Part shown: piece after piece, positions 8,497-18,175 of the stretch
Layout of the letters: each line of letters begins with the position of its first letter
Position numbering within the stretch: the stretch's first letter is position 1
DNA from: Bacillota bacterium
Lineage (GTDB): Bacteria; Bacillota; UBA4882; UBA8346
Direction of reading: 5' to 3'
Length of the DNA: 64,000 nucleotides
Assembly (NCBI GenBank): GCA_023426245.1
Contig: JAFABB010000025.1
Coordinates: 62,001 to 126,000, forward strand
Notes under the pieces: model-generated
What the model saw: the letters and a program-made list of their open reading frames with translations, nothing else
The model's database searches: none
What the model was told of the DNA's origin: nothing
Program-made: the position numbers and the translations under genes

Positions 8497-10851
8497 TTAA
8501 TGTTTCGCGTAGTAATTGATCAAACAACCCGCCAAAATGATTGCCCGCTCATCCGGGGTCAAATTGGCCAGTTTGAGCGTAATTTCCGTTTTGCCCTGAG
8601 AATGAATAATGTAGGCCGGGATTTGGGCGGAGCATTTCTCAACAGCCTCCCGGATCCCCGGAATATAGATAAATTGATCGACTTTAAATTGAGCCTCTAC
8701 CTCTTTATCCACGATGAACGGGAGCATTCCCCAGTTGATTAAATTACTGCGATACCGCTTGGTCGCGTATTCGACGGCGATATTGGCCCTGCCGCCCAAA
8801 ACTTTTTGACAGGAGGCGGCTTGTTCCCGGGCCGATCCGTCGCCAGGTTTAACTGCAAAGATAACACTGCCGATTCCGGTATTACTTACCAGTTGGTGGA
8901 CTTTCTCAGCAGAAGGATTTTCTTCCTCCAGCAGGGGAACGAACAATGAACCCAGGGCCGTAGAGAGTGGCTCGCTGATTTTCCCTTCCGTTAACAGCCG
9001 CATCCGTTCGGTTTCCATCTTCTGAATGGCTTTGGCCTTTTCCACATAATGGGGATCTTTGCGCGATAAAGTAAACTCCGCCAATTTCAAAGGGTTGGAC
9101 CTGTATGATGAGGTTTCCCCGGAAGGGATTAATTCATCGGTGGTGGTCACCGGATCATGAATAACCGATGTAAGTTGTAATAATAAATTCTGCGGCAGGG
9201 CGCTCATTTTAGGCCAATCAGCGATATTCGGACCGAATTTCAACTCCAGCCCGGCCTGAGGTTTGCCAAATCCCTGATAAACCCGGTTACCATATACTTG
9301 ACGGTTAAACGTGTACGTAGAAACCACCGGCTCATAATCTATTTCAGTGGCCGGGGTAAGGATTCCTCCGTTTGCCGCCGTGGCGGCGATGGAGCGGGCA
9401 TCCATCAAGGCCACCGAAGATACTTGACCATTACCAGGTTTGGAACCCTCGCGGTTGGGGAAATTACGGGTGGTATGACGGGCGCTGATTCCATTATTGG
9501 CGGGCACATCTCCGGCTCCGAAACAGGGACCGCAGAACGCCGACCGGATAGTGACGCCGGCGGTCATTAATGCTTCCGCCACGCCGTTTTTAATGATTTC
9601 CAGGTAAACCGGCTGACTGGCCGGATAAGTGCTGAGCCAAAACTCACCCTTGCCGGTGGATTTCCCTTTTAATATCGCCGCCATTTCCACGATGTTTTCA
9701 AATGTGCCGCCGGCACAGCCGGCTACCACTCCTTGATCCACCCGCAAGCGGCCGTCAATGACTTTATTCTTTAAACGGAACTCAATCTTGGGATTGTCCA
9801 GTTGTTGTTTGCCTTCTTCTTCGACTTTGGCCAAAATATCAAGAGCATTCTGATTCAGCTCTTGAATGGAATATACATTGCTGGGATGGAACGGTAAAGC
9901 AATCATCGGCTCAATTTTACTTAAATTAACTTTTACCAGACCGCTGTAATAGGCGACCGGACCCGGCTCCAAGGGGCTGTATTCTTCCAATCGGCCATGA
10001 GTTTGATAATATTCCCGGACTTTTTCATCCGTGCACCAGATCGAGGATAAACAGGTTGTTTCAGTGGTCATTACATCGATCCCATTCCGGAAATCCACCG
10101 ATAGATCAGCGATTCCCGGTCCTACAAATTCCAAAACCTTATTTTTTACAAACCCGTTTTCAAAGACCCCCTTGATAATGGCCAGTGCCACATCTTGAGG
10201 ACCGACTCCTCTCCCGGGCTGTCCCTCCAAGTATACCGCGATAACTTCCGGATAGGAAATATCATAAGTCTTTCTCAACAACTGTTTGACCAGCTCCGGG
10301 CCGCCCTCGCCGATGGCCATGGTTCCCAAAGCGCCATAACGGGTGTGACTATCCGAGCCTAAAATCATTTTACCGCAACCGGACATCATTTCTCTCATAT
10401 ATTGGTGAATAACGGCTTGATGGGCGGGTACAAAGATGCCGCCGTATTTCTGTGCGGCCGAAAGGCCGAAAATGTGGTCATCCTCGTTGATAGTTCCCCC
10501 AACGGCGCATAAACTGTTATGACAGTTGGTAAGCACATAAGGAACGGGAAATTCTTTCAAGCCACTGGCCCTGGCTGTCTGAATAATTCCCACGTAAGTA
10601 ATGTCATGGGATGCCAAAGCGTCAAACCGCAACTTCAAATCCTGTAAATTAGCGTTCGTATTGTGTTTGGCAAGAATTTGGTGGGCTATGGTAGCAGTCT
10701 TGACAACTTCCGGCTCAATCGCCCCGGCCGTCAGCGGCGACATCCCCCTCTTGGCAAGGGTACTATTTATCTCATCCAGAGTTAAACCGGGTTTATCTTC
10801 AATCGTGTATTTTCCCTGGATTAAGTAAACCCTGTTTTGCAATTCGATCAT
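8497..10851 (-). CDS. Aconitase-family hydratase (YbhJ-like)
   Basis: A 784-residue aconitase superfamily protein. The three Fe-S cluster cysteines are present: one in VVAGCAGGTFEN (equivalent to the GSCTNS motif) and two in AFCGPCFGAGD. ILGSDSHTRYGALG matches the GTDSHT substrate/cluster segment. The C-terminal part (from about residue 640) looks like the swivel domain, with GGRANIAVEYATKRYRSNLI. The CAGGTFEN variant and overall order fit the YbhJ-type 'hydratase' group rather than AcnA/AcnB, so citrate-isocitrate isomerisation is likely but not certain. The ATG has a TGGAGG site. It is the first gene of the minus-strand block. Confidence 0.85.
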   Translation of the reverse strand: MIELQNRVYLIQGKYTIEDKPGLTLDEINSTLAKRGMSPLTAGAIEPEVVKTATIAHQILAKHNTNANLQDLKLRFDALASHDITYVGIIQTARASGLKEFPVPYVLTNCHNSLCAVGGTINEDDHIFGLSAAQKYGGIFVPAHQAVIHQYMREMMSGCGKMILGSDSHTRYGALGTMAIGEGGPELVKQLLRKTYDISYPEVIAVYLEGQPGRGVGPQDVALAIIKGVFENGFVKNKVLEFVGPGIADLSVDFRNGIDVMTTETTCLSSIWCTDEKVREYYQTHGRLEEYSPLEPGPVAYYSGLVKVNLSKIEPMIALPFHPSNVYSIQELNQNALDILAKVEEEGKQQLDNPKIEFRLKNKVIDGRLRVDQGVVAGCAGGTFENIVEMAAILKGKSTGKGEFWLSTYPASQPVYLEIIKNGVAEALMTAGVTIRSAFCGPCFGAGDVPANNGISARHTTRNFPNREGSKPGNGQVSSVALMDARSIAATAANGGILTPATEIDYEPVVSTYTFNRQVYGNRVYQGFGKPQAGLELKFGPNIADWPKMSALPQNLLLQLTSVIHDPVTTTDELIPSGETSSYRSNPLKLAEFTLSRKDPHYVEKAKAIQKMETERMRLLTEGKISEPLSTALGSLFVPLLEEENPSAEKVHQLVSNTGIGSVIFAVKPGDGSAREQAASCQKVLGGRANIAVEYATKRYRSNLINWGMLPFIVDKEVEAQFKVDQFIYIPGIREAVEKCSAQIPAYIIHSQGKTEITLKLANLTPDERAIILAGCLINYYAKH

Positions 10852-11220
10852 CGTAATCCTCCATAAATCAAATTATCTTTAATTAATTAAAGCAGATTCA
10901 TATGGTGACTGTCAAGAAAACTCCCAAAATAGATAATCATCAGGAATCTTTTTCCTGGATTTTCCGTTTCAAAAATAGGAAAGAACCGTCACAACATCTA
11001 CACTGGATGTCCACAAAATGTTCACATTTTTCAATTATGATAGTAAAAACGAAGTGAGGTGAGAAATTACCGCAAGATGTATCTAATCTCCAAAAGGATT
11101 GGAATGATCAATCTCGAAGTACCTGAATCTAAGAAAGACGGATCCTATCTTTGAAACCACTTGTATATCCGGATCATTCTTCATATATTGATCAAAATAA
11201 CAAGTAAAGTAGGGATAATT
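10852..11220. other. Divergent intergenic region, hydratase / TolC operon
   Basis: Holds the promoters of the minus-strand block and of the efflux operon. I see no clean consensus promoter. A possible 25-codon plus-strand leader frame at 11077-11154 has GAGGTG upstream but at too long a distance (about 14 bases), so I do not call it. Confidence 0.4.
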
Positions 11221-12645
11221 TTGGAACATAAGTTGAAATTCCAGTGGATCGGATTAGCCGCTTTTTTACTTATCCTCTTCCTGGATACCGGTTTGACCGT
11301 CTTTGCCCAAACCGAAACCTTGACCTTAAATAAAGCCATAGAACTTTCCCTCCAAGCCGATTATACCATCAAAACCGATCGCAATACGTTAGAAAAAAGC
11401 AAACTGGCTGTAAAGAAGGCTGCTTTGGATATTTTCCCTACCGCAACGGTGGAAGGTGAGTATCAATACAACACCGGCAATGAAACCTATCCAAAGAGCT
11501 ATCAAATCGTGGTCCAAGAAACCATACCCACCAAATTCAATCTTTATGGTCAGAAAATCGAAACGGACATCGAAGCGGCCATGTGGGAACAAGTCACCGC
11601 CCAGGCCCAATTGCAAATCGATGCCGCCCAGGTCATCTATAATACTTATGACGATTTCCTTACCGTTTTGAAAAACCAAAAGTTGGTTGAACAATATCAA
11701 AAAGCGGTTGACCAATACACGACCACCAATGAATTGGCCAAAACCCAGCTGAGTTTGGGAGTCATCACCAAGCCGGACCAGCTTAAGATCGAAAATTATT
11801 TGAATCAAGCCCAGTTTAACCTGGAAAAAGGCCGCTCGGACCTGGAAATAGCCTTACAGAGCCTGGCCAATCAAATTGGGGTCAAAGATTTGTCCAACTA
11901 TCAAATTGCGGAGGAAGTTCCGGGCGAAGCAGAAATCGAACAGGAACTGTCCTCGCTCCGGCAAATGGCCCTTCAAAAAAGACTGGAACTCCAAAAAGAT
12001 GAAATCGATATCAAAAAAGCCAGACGGACTTGGGCTGAAGCTAAAAATGAACAATTGCCCACCGTTTCCGTGAGCTATAACAGCCGGGGGGAAAATAACT
12101 CCTTTGGGCTTAGTTATGACTTCCTTAGCGGTGATTTTTCCTGGCTCGATGCATATACCGACGATTCAAGCCAATCAACCCAGAGGGACATTTTGAATAA
12201 TAGCAGCTCCAGTTACTTTGGCGATGATAACCGCTATTTTACATTAAAATTAAGCTGGAACCTGGACTTTGGGTCCACGGCCAACACCGCCAAACAAAAT
12301 CAGTACAGCCTGGAAAATGCCAAACTAGCCCTGGACAAAGACAAAAACGATATTGGGCTGGAAGTGCAACAAGCCTTGGCCGATTATCAACTGGCGGTCA
12401 AACAAAACCAGGTCGACCAAAAAGCCTTGTCTTATTATCAGAAGGATTTGGAAATCAAAGCCCTTCAAGCCAAATTGCACGCCATTACCTACTCAGATTA
12501 TTACGAGGCGATGCAAAACGAGCTGACAGCCAGGATTACCGCTCTCAAGTCAGGATACGACTATGTACTGGCCCTGCAAAAGCTGAAGAAAGTCACCGGT
12601 GATTCATATCCTTTCGACCGCCAGAACGTATTGGAGGAAAAATAA
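11221..12645 (+). CDS. TolC-like outer-membrane efflux protein
   Basis: Outer-membrane channel of a tripartite efflux system. I choose the TTG at 11221: it is preceded by AGTAGGGA and gives a clean signal peptide (positively charged start, hydrophobic stretch around residues 9-24, cleavage after VFA near residue 29). An upstream TTG at 11161 has no ribosome site. The mature protein is mostly long helices with two OEP-type repeats, beginning LTLNKAIELSLQADYTIK. The mid-region has a Ser/Asn/Asp-rich, probably surface-loop segment (SSQSTQ, NSSSSYFGDDN). It is followed after 2 bp by the adaptor gene. A TolC homologue in a Bacillota-like genome argues for an outer membrane. Confidence 0.88.
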   Translation: MEHKLKFQWIGLAAFLLILFLDTGLTVFAQTETLTLNKAIELSLQADYTIKTDRNTLEKSKLAVKKAALDIFPTATVEGEYQYNTGNETYPKSYQIVVQETIPTKFNLYGQKIETDIEAAMWEQVTAQAQLQIDAAQVIYNTYDDFLTVLKNQKLVEQYQKAVDQYTTTNELAKTQLSLGVITKPDQLKIENYLNQAQFNLEKGRSDLEIALQSLANQIGVKDLSNYQIAEEVPGEAEIEQELSSLRQMALQKRLELQKDEIDIKKARRTWAEAKNEQLPTVSVSYNSRGENNSFGLSYDFLSGDFSWLDAYTDDSSQSTQRDILNNSSSSYFGDDNRYFTLKLSWNLDFGSTANTAKQNQYSLENAKLALDKDKNDIGLEVQQALADYQLAVKQNQVDQKALSYYQKDLEIKALQAKLHAITYSDYYEAMQNELTARITALKSGYDYVLALQKLKKVTGDSYPFDRQNVLEEK

Positions 12646-12647
12646 TC

Positions 12648-13925
12648 ATGAAAAAGTACCGAAAGAATTTACCCGTAATTGCGGCGCTTATCTTAGTTTT
12701 TACCATCGCCGCCATTTGGTTTGGAGTTCAACACTCCCGTAAAACCTCAGAGACCGTGAAAGCCTCTTCTTACGACACCTTTGAGGCCCGTCGCATGGAC
12801 CTCAGCGAAAAGGTGGACGCCACCGGCGATGTTACCACCGAGAAAAATGCCGCCCTTTATTCACCATATAGCGCAACCGTCAAACAGTTACTGGCCAAAC
12901 CCGGCGATGCGGTTCATGCAGGAGATCCCCTTCTGATATTGCAATTAAAAGATGCGGATGTCATCAATTACGCCGCAGGATACAAGTCATCCCTGGAACA
13001 AGCCAAAAACAATTTAATCGTCGCCCAAAACGCTTTAGAGCGGCAGGAAACTCTTTATAAAGTCCAAGGCACCACCATTGACGATTTGGAAAGCGCCCAA
13101 AAAGCCGTCCGGCAATATGAAGCCCAAGTCAGCGAATATGCCTTGAAAGTAGAATCATTGACCAAAAACGGGGTTGATAATAACAACAACCTTATCATTA
13201 AAGCGCCCTTCGATGCTGAAGTTTCCTGGATTAATGTGAAAGAAGCGGAGTCAGTCGCAACCACCGATGAACTTTTGACTTTGGGAGGTGCCAGCGCCAT
13301 CCGGGTCGAAGCCGATGTTGATCAGGGCGATATCAGTCAAATCAAAGTCGGCCAAATGGCTTTCATTACCGCAAACGATGAAAATCGCACCGTCATACCG
13401 GGGATTGTAACTTCCTTCGGTAGTACCGGCACGACTGAATCCAGTGTTGTCACATTCCCAGTACAGATTAAACCGCTATCCGGCCCCCCCGATAGGAAGC
13501 AAGCCGGTAACAAACCGCTAGACTTTGGAAATAAAAAAGACGCCAAGTTTCCTGGGCAGGGAAAGGTTGCTAAGAAGCAGCCCACCATCAATATAGGCAA
13601 CCTTTTAAAATCCGGCATGACAGTGGATGTTACCATTATGGTGAATTCTCATCAAGGCGTGTTGGCGGTACCCCTGCGGGCAATCACCCAAATTAACGGT
13701 CAGAACATCGTCAAAGTCATCAAACAAGGAAAATTGATATCCAAAAAGGTTGGCTTGGGATTCCAATCCGAAAAATATGTAGAGATTGTATCCGGATTGG
13801 TTGAAGGCGATCAGGTAGCCGTCCCCAAAACCCAGTCGATGAATCCATCCAATTCTTCCTCGAATACGAACAATTCCAGAGGCCGAATCAGAGTAGGCGG
13901 TATGGGCGGCCCACCGCCAATGTGA
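12648..13925 (+). CDS. MacA/HlyD-like periplasmic adaptor protein
   Basis: Membrane-fusion protein linking an inner-membrane ABC transporter to TolC. One N-terminal membrane segment (residues about 9-27) is followed by a split lipoyl-like domain (residues about 65-100 and 185-215), a coiled-coil hairpin (about 108-175), a beta-barrel and a membrane-proximal domain (VLAVPLRAI, KKVGLGFQSEKYVEI). A Lys/Gly/Pro-rich insertion of about 40 residues (from PPDRKQAGNK to KVAKKQP) interrupts the barrel region, and the C-terminus is a Ser/Asn then Gly/Pro/Met tail; both are unusual. The ATG has a GGAGGAAAA site inside the end of the tolC-like gene. Confidence 0.88.
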   Translation: MKKYRKNLPVIAALILVFTIAAIWFGVQHSRKTSETVKASSYDTFEARRMDLSEKVDATGDVTTEKNAALYSPYSATVKQLLAKPGDAVHAGDPLLILQLKDADVINYAAGYKSSLEQAKNNLIVAQNALERQETLYKVQGTTIDDLESAQKAVRQYEAQVSEYALKVESLTKNGVDNNNNLIIKAPFDAEVSWINVKEAESVATTDELLTLGGASAIRVEADVDQGDISQIKVGQMAFITANDENRTVIPGIVTSFGSTGTTESSVVTFPVQIKPLSGPPDRKQAGNKPLDFGNKKDAKFPGQGKVAKKQPTINIGNLLKSGMTVDVTIMVNSHQGVLAVPLRAITQINGQNIVKVIKQGKLISKKVGLGFQSEKYVEIVSGLVEGDQVAVPKTQSMNPSNSSSNTNNSRGRIRVGGMGGPPPM

Positions 13926-13936
13926 GGTGAAATAAA

Positions 13937-14644
13937 ATGATTTCTTTTAAAAACATTTATAAGATCTACCAAATGGGCGATGTTGAGGTCCGGGCCTTGA
14001 ATGACGTCTCCTTCACGGTCAATGAAGGGGAAATGATTGCGATCATGGGGCCCTCCGGATCCGGTAAGTCCACCACCATGAATATCATCGGATGTTTGGA
14101 TCAGCCTACATCCGGTTCTTATCTCCTGGATAGCCGGGAAGTCGCCCAGTTGAACGAATATGAACAGGCCATATTACGCAACCGAAATTTGGGTTTTGTG
14201 TTCCAGTCTTTCAATTTGCTGCCCAATCTGACCGCACTCCAAAATGTGGAACTGCCTCTCGTTTATGCCGGCGTCGGCGCCACTGAACGCCACACCCGGG
14301 CTGTGGAATCTTTAAGAAAAATGGGTCTTGAAAAAAGAATTCATCACAAACCCCGGGAGTTATCCGGCGGGCAGCAGCAACGTGTGGCCATTGCCCGGGC
14401 TTTGGTCAATGATCCCAAATTGTTGCTGGCCGATGAGCCCACTGGAAATCTTGACTCCAAATCCAGCGTGGAAATCCTGGCCATCTTTCAGGAGTTACAC
14501 CGCAAGGGAATGACCATCGTGCTGGTTACGCACGAAAATGATATCGCCGCCTACACCCAAAGGATTATTCGCTTTTTCGACGGTAAGATTGTCTCCGATG
14601 AAGCCATCGACCAAAGCATCATCCAAAAAGGAGCAACGATATGA
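13937..14644 (+). CDS. MacB/LolD-type ABC transporter ATP-binding protein
   Basis: Cytosolic ATPase of the efflux pump, 235 residues. Walker A is GPSGSGKST at residues 38-46, the Q-loop lies in GFVFQSFNLLPNLTALQNVELP, the signature is LSGGQQQRVAIARAL and Walker B is LLLADEPTGNLD, followed by a switch His in VTHEND. This is the classical MacB/LolD/FtsE subclass. A GAGGTG site precedes the ATG. Its stop overlaps the next start as ATGA, so it is translationally coupled to the permease. Confidence 0.93.
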   Translation: MISFKNIYKIYQMGDVEVRALNDVSFTVNEGEMIAIMGPSGSGKSTTMNIIGCLDQPTSGSYLLDSREVAQLNEYEQAILRNRNLGFVFQSFNLLPNLTALQNVELPLVYAGVGATERHTRAVESLRKMGLEKRIHHKPRELSGGQQQRVAIARALVNDPKLLLADEPTGNLDSKSSVEILAIFQELHRKGMTIVLVTHENDIAAYTQRIIRFFDGKIVSDEAIDQSIIQKGATI

Positions 14645-15837
14645 AAGTTTCAGAAAATGTTTTAATGGCCGTAAAAAATCTATCCGCTAATAAAATCCGC
14701 TCTTTTTTAACCATGCTGGGAGTAATCATCGGAGTCGCCGCGGTGATTGACATGGTCGCGTTGGGCCAGGGAGCTCAGGAAAAAATCACCAGCAATATTA
14801 CAGCCATGGGTTCCAATCTGATCATGGTCTTTCCCGGTATGGGAAGCCGCCGCGGCGGTTCCTTCGGCGGCGGCAAACCATTAACCAATGACATCCTATC
14901 CACGATTGAAGATTCTTCCTTCCATATTGCGACGATTGCTCCTGAGGCCAGAAGCAACATGACCTTACGGGTCGGTGCCAACAGTATGGACAGTACTGTC
15001 ACCGGATGTACCATTCCTTATTTCAAAATGCGCAATTATCTAGTCAGTGAGGGCCGAATCTTCGACGATTCCGAAGTAAGCAGGCGCCGAAGAGTGGCAG
15101 TGATCGGATCGTATGTTGCGGAACAACTCTTCCCCGGTTCCGACCCATTGGGCCAGGATATCAATGTCGGGGTGGTTAGATTTCAGATTATCGGCGTGCT
15201 GAAGGAAAAAGGCCAGAGCGGCTTTAGCAACAGCGATAACTTGGTGATGGTCCCGATTACTACCGCCCAGCAAAGGATTTTCGGCAATCAGAACCTTGGC
15301 ACCATTTACATTCAAGCCGATGATGCCACCAATGTGGATGCGGTTTATAATGATGTTTCCGCCGCTTTGTTGAAAAAACTCAAAGATACTGATAAATTTA
15401 ACGTCAGGAACCAGGCTGAAATCTTATCGACGGTGCAGGAAACCACGAAAACCTTTACCTTGCTGCTGGCGGGTATCGCCGCCGTTTCCTTGCTGGTAGG
15501 CGGCATCGGAATCATGAATATCATGCTGGTCTCAGTGACGGAGCGCATTAAGGAAATCGGAATCCGTAAAGCCATCGGGGCGCAAAAAGATGAAATTCTG
15601 GGATTGTTCCTCATTGAGGCAGTCTCTTTAAGTTTAACCGGCGGTTTCATCGGAATCTCTCTCGGCTGGGTGTGCGCCCTGGTTATTTCGAAGTTCTCGG
15701 GATGGCCTGCCATCGTATCCCTGCCTTCCATTCTAATCTCTTTCGGGTTCTCGATCCTGGTGGGCCTCTTTTTCGGAGGATACCCCGCTTATAAAGCGGC
15801 CGGTTTAAATCCGATCGAAGCCTTGCGGCACGAATAA
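14641..15837 (+). CDS. MacB-type ABC transporter permease (FtsX family)
   Basis: Membrane subunit partner of the preceding ATPase, 398 residues. The order is the MacB one: an N-terminal membrane helix around residues 18-42 (FLTMLGVIIGVAAVIDMVALG), a large extracytoplasmic MacB_PCD domain (about 45-275) and three C-terminal membrane helices carrying the FtsX motif, with the cytosolic loop ERIKEIGIRKAIGAQ. The periplasmic domain begins with a Gly/Arg-rich loop (GMGSRRGGSFGGGK). It would act mechanically with the adaptor and TolC-like channel to expel a substrate from the periplasm; the substrate is not evident. Confidence 0.92.
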   Translation: MKVSENVLMAVKNLSANKIRSFLTMLGVIIGVAAVIDMVALGQGAQEKITSNITAMGSNLIMVFPGMGSRRGGSFGGGKPLTNDILSTIEDSSFHIATIAPEARSNMTLRVGANSMDSTVTGCTIPYFKMRNYLVSEGRIFDDSEVSRRRRVAVIGSYVAEQLFPGSDPLGQDINVGVVRFQIIGVLKEKGQSGFSNSDNLVMVPITTAQQRIFGNQNLGTIYIQADDATNVDAVYNDVSAALLKKLKDTDKFNVRNQAEILSTVQETTKTFTLLLAGIAAVSLLVGGIGIMNIMLVSVTERIKEIGIRKAIGAQKDEILGLFLIEAVSLSLTGGFIGISLGWVCALVISKFSGWPAIVSLPSILISFGFSILVGLFFGGYPAYKAAGLNPIEALRHE

Positions 15838-15858
15838 TTAAGATAAGGGATGATACCC

Positions 15859-16560
15859 ATGAACAATCAAAAATCGATTATGATTGCTGACGATGAAGAG
15901 CGAATGCGCAAATTAATCGGCGACTTCCTTAAAAAAGCGGGTTTTCATATAGTCGAAGCCGAGAATGGCCGGAAAGCCCTGGATTTATTTACGGGAAATC
16001 CGGGTATTGCCTTGGTGATCCTCGACGTGATGATGCCGGTGTTGGATGGTTGGACCGTATGCCGTGAAATCCGGAAAACTTCCAAAGTGCCGATTATTAT
16101 GCTTACCGCCCGGGGCGAAGAATCCGATCAATTATTCGGCTTTGACTTGGGCGCCGATGAATATGTCACCAAGCCTTTCAGCCCCACGGTTCTGGTAGCC
16201 AGAATTCAGGCTCTGCTCCGGTTGGTTGAGGATACCGGCAAGGAAAAACCGCTGCTCCACTTCGACGGCCTCCAAATTAATAAAAACGGTCATTATGTCT
16301 CCATTGACGGTGGGATCATCGATTTAAGCCCCAAAGAATATGAATTACTGTTATATTTCGTAGATAATCCTGGCGTCGCTCTTAGCAGAGATCAAATTCT
16401 CAACGCCGTCTGGAACTTTGATTATTTTGGCGACAGCAGAACCGTAGACACCCATATCAAAAAACTTCGTGTAAAATTGGGCAAAAAGGGCGACTATATT
16501 CAAACGGTTCGTGGGTTTGGTTATCGCTTTGAGGTGAAAAAAGATGACCCTCTCAATTAG
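15859..16560 (+). CDS. OmpR/PhoB-family response regulator
   Basis: Receiver domain (residues 5-120) with the acidic pocket DD at 11-12, phosphoacceptor Asp56 in VILDVMMP and the conserved Lys105 in VTKPF, then a winged-helix DNA-binding domain (about 135-230; LSPKEYELLLYFV, SRTVDTHIKKLRVKLG, VRGFGYRFE). The ATG at 15859 is preferred over one at 15850 because AAGGGA lies eight bases before it and abuts the earlier ATG. It follows the permease gene directly and overlaps the kinase gene by 17 bp, so it most likely controls the efflux operon it belongs to. Confidence 0.93.
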   Translation: MNNQKSIMIADDEERMRKLIGDFLKKAGFHIVEAENGRKALDLFTGNPGIALVILDVMMPVLDGWTVCREIRKTSKVPIIMLTARGEESDQLFGFDLGADEYVTKPFSPTVLVARIQALLRLVEDTGKEKPLLHFDGLQINKNGHYVSIDGGIIDLSPKEYELLLYFVDNPGVALSRDQILNAVWNFDYFGDSRTVDTHIKKLRVKLGKKGDYIQTVRGFGYRFEVKKDDPLN

Positions 16561-18016
16561 AACCAAACTTTTTTGGGGAATCAGTTCTTTAATCATCTTT
16601 TTTGTGCTATTGTCCGTATTGCTTAATTTTAACCTATTGGCCAGGTATCATATTTCCCAAAAGGGAAAAGCTCTCTACCGGGAATATCTTTACATTGATC
16701 AAATTTACAAAGGCAAGTCGGATGATCTTCTGCCCCATATTGATAAAATAATCCACGACTCAGGAACCATGTTCATCATCCTCGATAAAAGTTTCCGCAT
16801 AAAATATGTATTTTCACCCAGACCGCCCGGGTTGCCGTCCCAGCCCAAACCGGATGAATTTCGAGTGCCTCCTTTTATTTACGAAACCACGGATTGGTCG
16901 AAGCCTGCTTATTATATCGACAAAGACCAGGGCCACCGCAGGCGGAATTTTGAATTTTTAAACTTCACGGCGACCTTGCATAACGGGGAACTTCTCTGGA
17001 TGGGAACCCCGCTCCCGGAAATCCGGCAAAGTGTGGCGATAGCCAACCGCTTTTTCTTATTGACCGGAATCCTGACCTTAATCATCGGCGGCATTTTCGC
17101 CTTATTTTTTACGAAGCGGTTTACCGAACCCATCCTGAAATTAAATGCCATTGCGCAAAATATGGTGAAATTGGATTTCTCAAAAATGTACCCTGTTAAA
17201 ACCGAGGATGAAATCGGCCAGTTAGGAGCGAACATCAATTCCCTTTCCCAGCAATTGGGTAAATCCATTCATGATCTTCAGGAGGCCAACCGGAAACTCC
17301 AACTGGATAACGAGCGTCAAAAACGCGTCGATGAGATTCGCAAAGAATTCATCTCCAATGTATCCCATGAACTCAAGACCCCGATCGCTTTAATTCAGGG
17401 TTACGCCGAAGGCCTTAAACTTAATGTGATTGAAAATGAACCGGACAAAAATTTTTACTGTGACGTGATTACCGACGAAATCACCAAAATGAACAAATTG
17501 GTCCGCAATTTATTGGATTTATCGGAGATAGACTCCGGGTTTCTTCAACTTGACAAAGAGCGATTCGATTTGGCCCAGCTCGCCGAGGATGTTCTGGATA
17601 AATACCATTTAATGATCAAGGATAAAGACATCACTCTTCAAATGGAGAAAAGCAATCCCGTTTTGGTGTTCGCGGACACTTACCGCATTGAACAAGTGTT
17701 GGTCAATTACATCAACAATGCCCTGGATCACGTTCAGGGTGACAAAATCTTGAAGGTCACCGTGAAGGATCATGGAGCCAACGTGAGATTTTCGCTGTTT
17801 AACTCAGGGGACCCTATTCCCGAAGAGGCTCTGGATAAGATCTGGTTCAGCTTTTATAAAGTCGACAAGGCCCGAACCCGCTCTTACGGCGGTACGGGAT
17901 TGGGATTGTCGATCGTCCGGGCGATTATCGATCAGCATCAGGGTGTTTATGGAGTCACCAACGTCCCGGGAGGAGTCGAATTCTGGTTCGAATTAACGAA
18001 AGAGGCCTCATCCTAA
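16544..18016 (+). CDS. Sensor histidine kinase (HAMP, HisKA, HATPase_c)
   Basis: Partner of the preceding regulator, 490 residues. It has two membrane helices (about 10-32 and 169-190) around an extracytoplasmic sensor of about 135 residues. HAMP spans about 190-243, a short coiled coil follows, then the HisKA helix with phospho-His275 in SNVSHELKTP, and an HATPase_c domain with the N-box (VNYINNALDH) and the G-box (GGTGLGLSIV). The ATG has GAGGTG upstream inside the regulator gene. Gene order suggests it senses a stress met by the TolC/MacAB-type pump. Confidence 0.93.
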   Translation: MTLSIRTKLFWGISSLIIFFVLLSVLLNFNLLARYHISQKGKALYREYLYIDQIYKGKSDDLLPHIDKIIHDSGTMFIILDKSFRIKYVFSPRPPGLPSQPKPDEFRVPPFIYETTDWSKPAYYIDKDQGHRRRNFEFLNFTATLHNGELLWMGTPLPEIRQSVAIANRFFLLTGILTLIIGGIFALFFTKRFTEPILKLNAIAQNMVKLDFSKMYPVKTEDEIGQLGANINSLSQQLGKSIHDLQEANRKLQLDNERQKRVDEIRKEFISNVSHELKTPIALIQGYAEGLKLNVIENEPDKNFYCDVITDEITKMNKLVRNLLDLSEIDSGFLQLDKERFDLAQLAEDVLDKYHLMIKDKDITLQMEKSNPVLVFADTYRIEQVLVNYINNALDHVQGDKILKVTVKDHGANVRFSLFNSGDPIPEEALDKIWFSFYKVDKARTRSYGGTGLGLSIVRAIIDQHQGVYGVTNVPGGVEFWFELTKEASS

Positions 18017-18087
18017 TTCTTAAGTGAATTTCCGGAGTCAAATGAAAAAAGGATTTTTTTGAGATTTATCTAAAATTATAAACTTTA

Positions 18088-18130
18088 AAAGCACGGAAAT
18101 GGAAAACTGATTTTTTTACTTCCGTGCTTT
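18088..18130 (+). terminator. Hairpin after the efflux/two-component operon
   Basis: AAAGCACGGAA (18088-18098) pairs perfectly with TTCCGTGCTTT (18120-18130) over a 21-nt loop. A second small hairpin, CTTGGC-CTATAA-GCCAAG, follows at 18133-18150. The T-run lies inside the loop rather than after the stem, so termination is plausible but not textbook. Confidence 0.45.
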
Positions 18131-18175
18131 CTCTTGGCCTATAAGCCAAGGGTTTCTTGAAACGGAGATCCTCTC

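Noticed and set aside
11077..11154. 25-codon leader peptide upstream of the efflux operon
   Set aside because: GAGGTG is too far from the ATG and no attenuator follows it; weak evidence.
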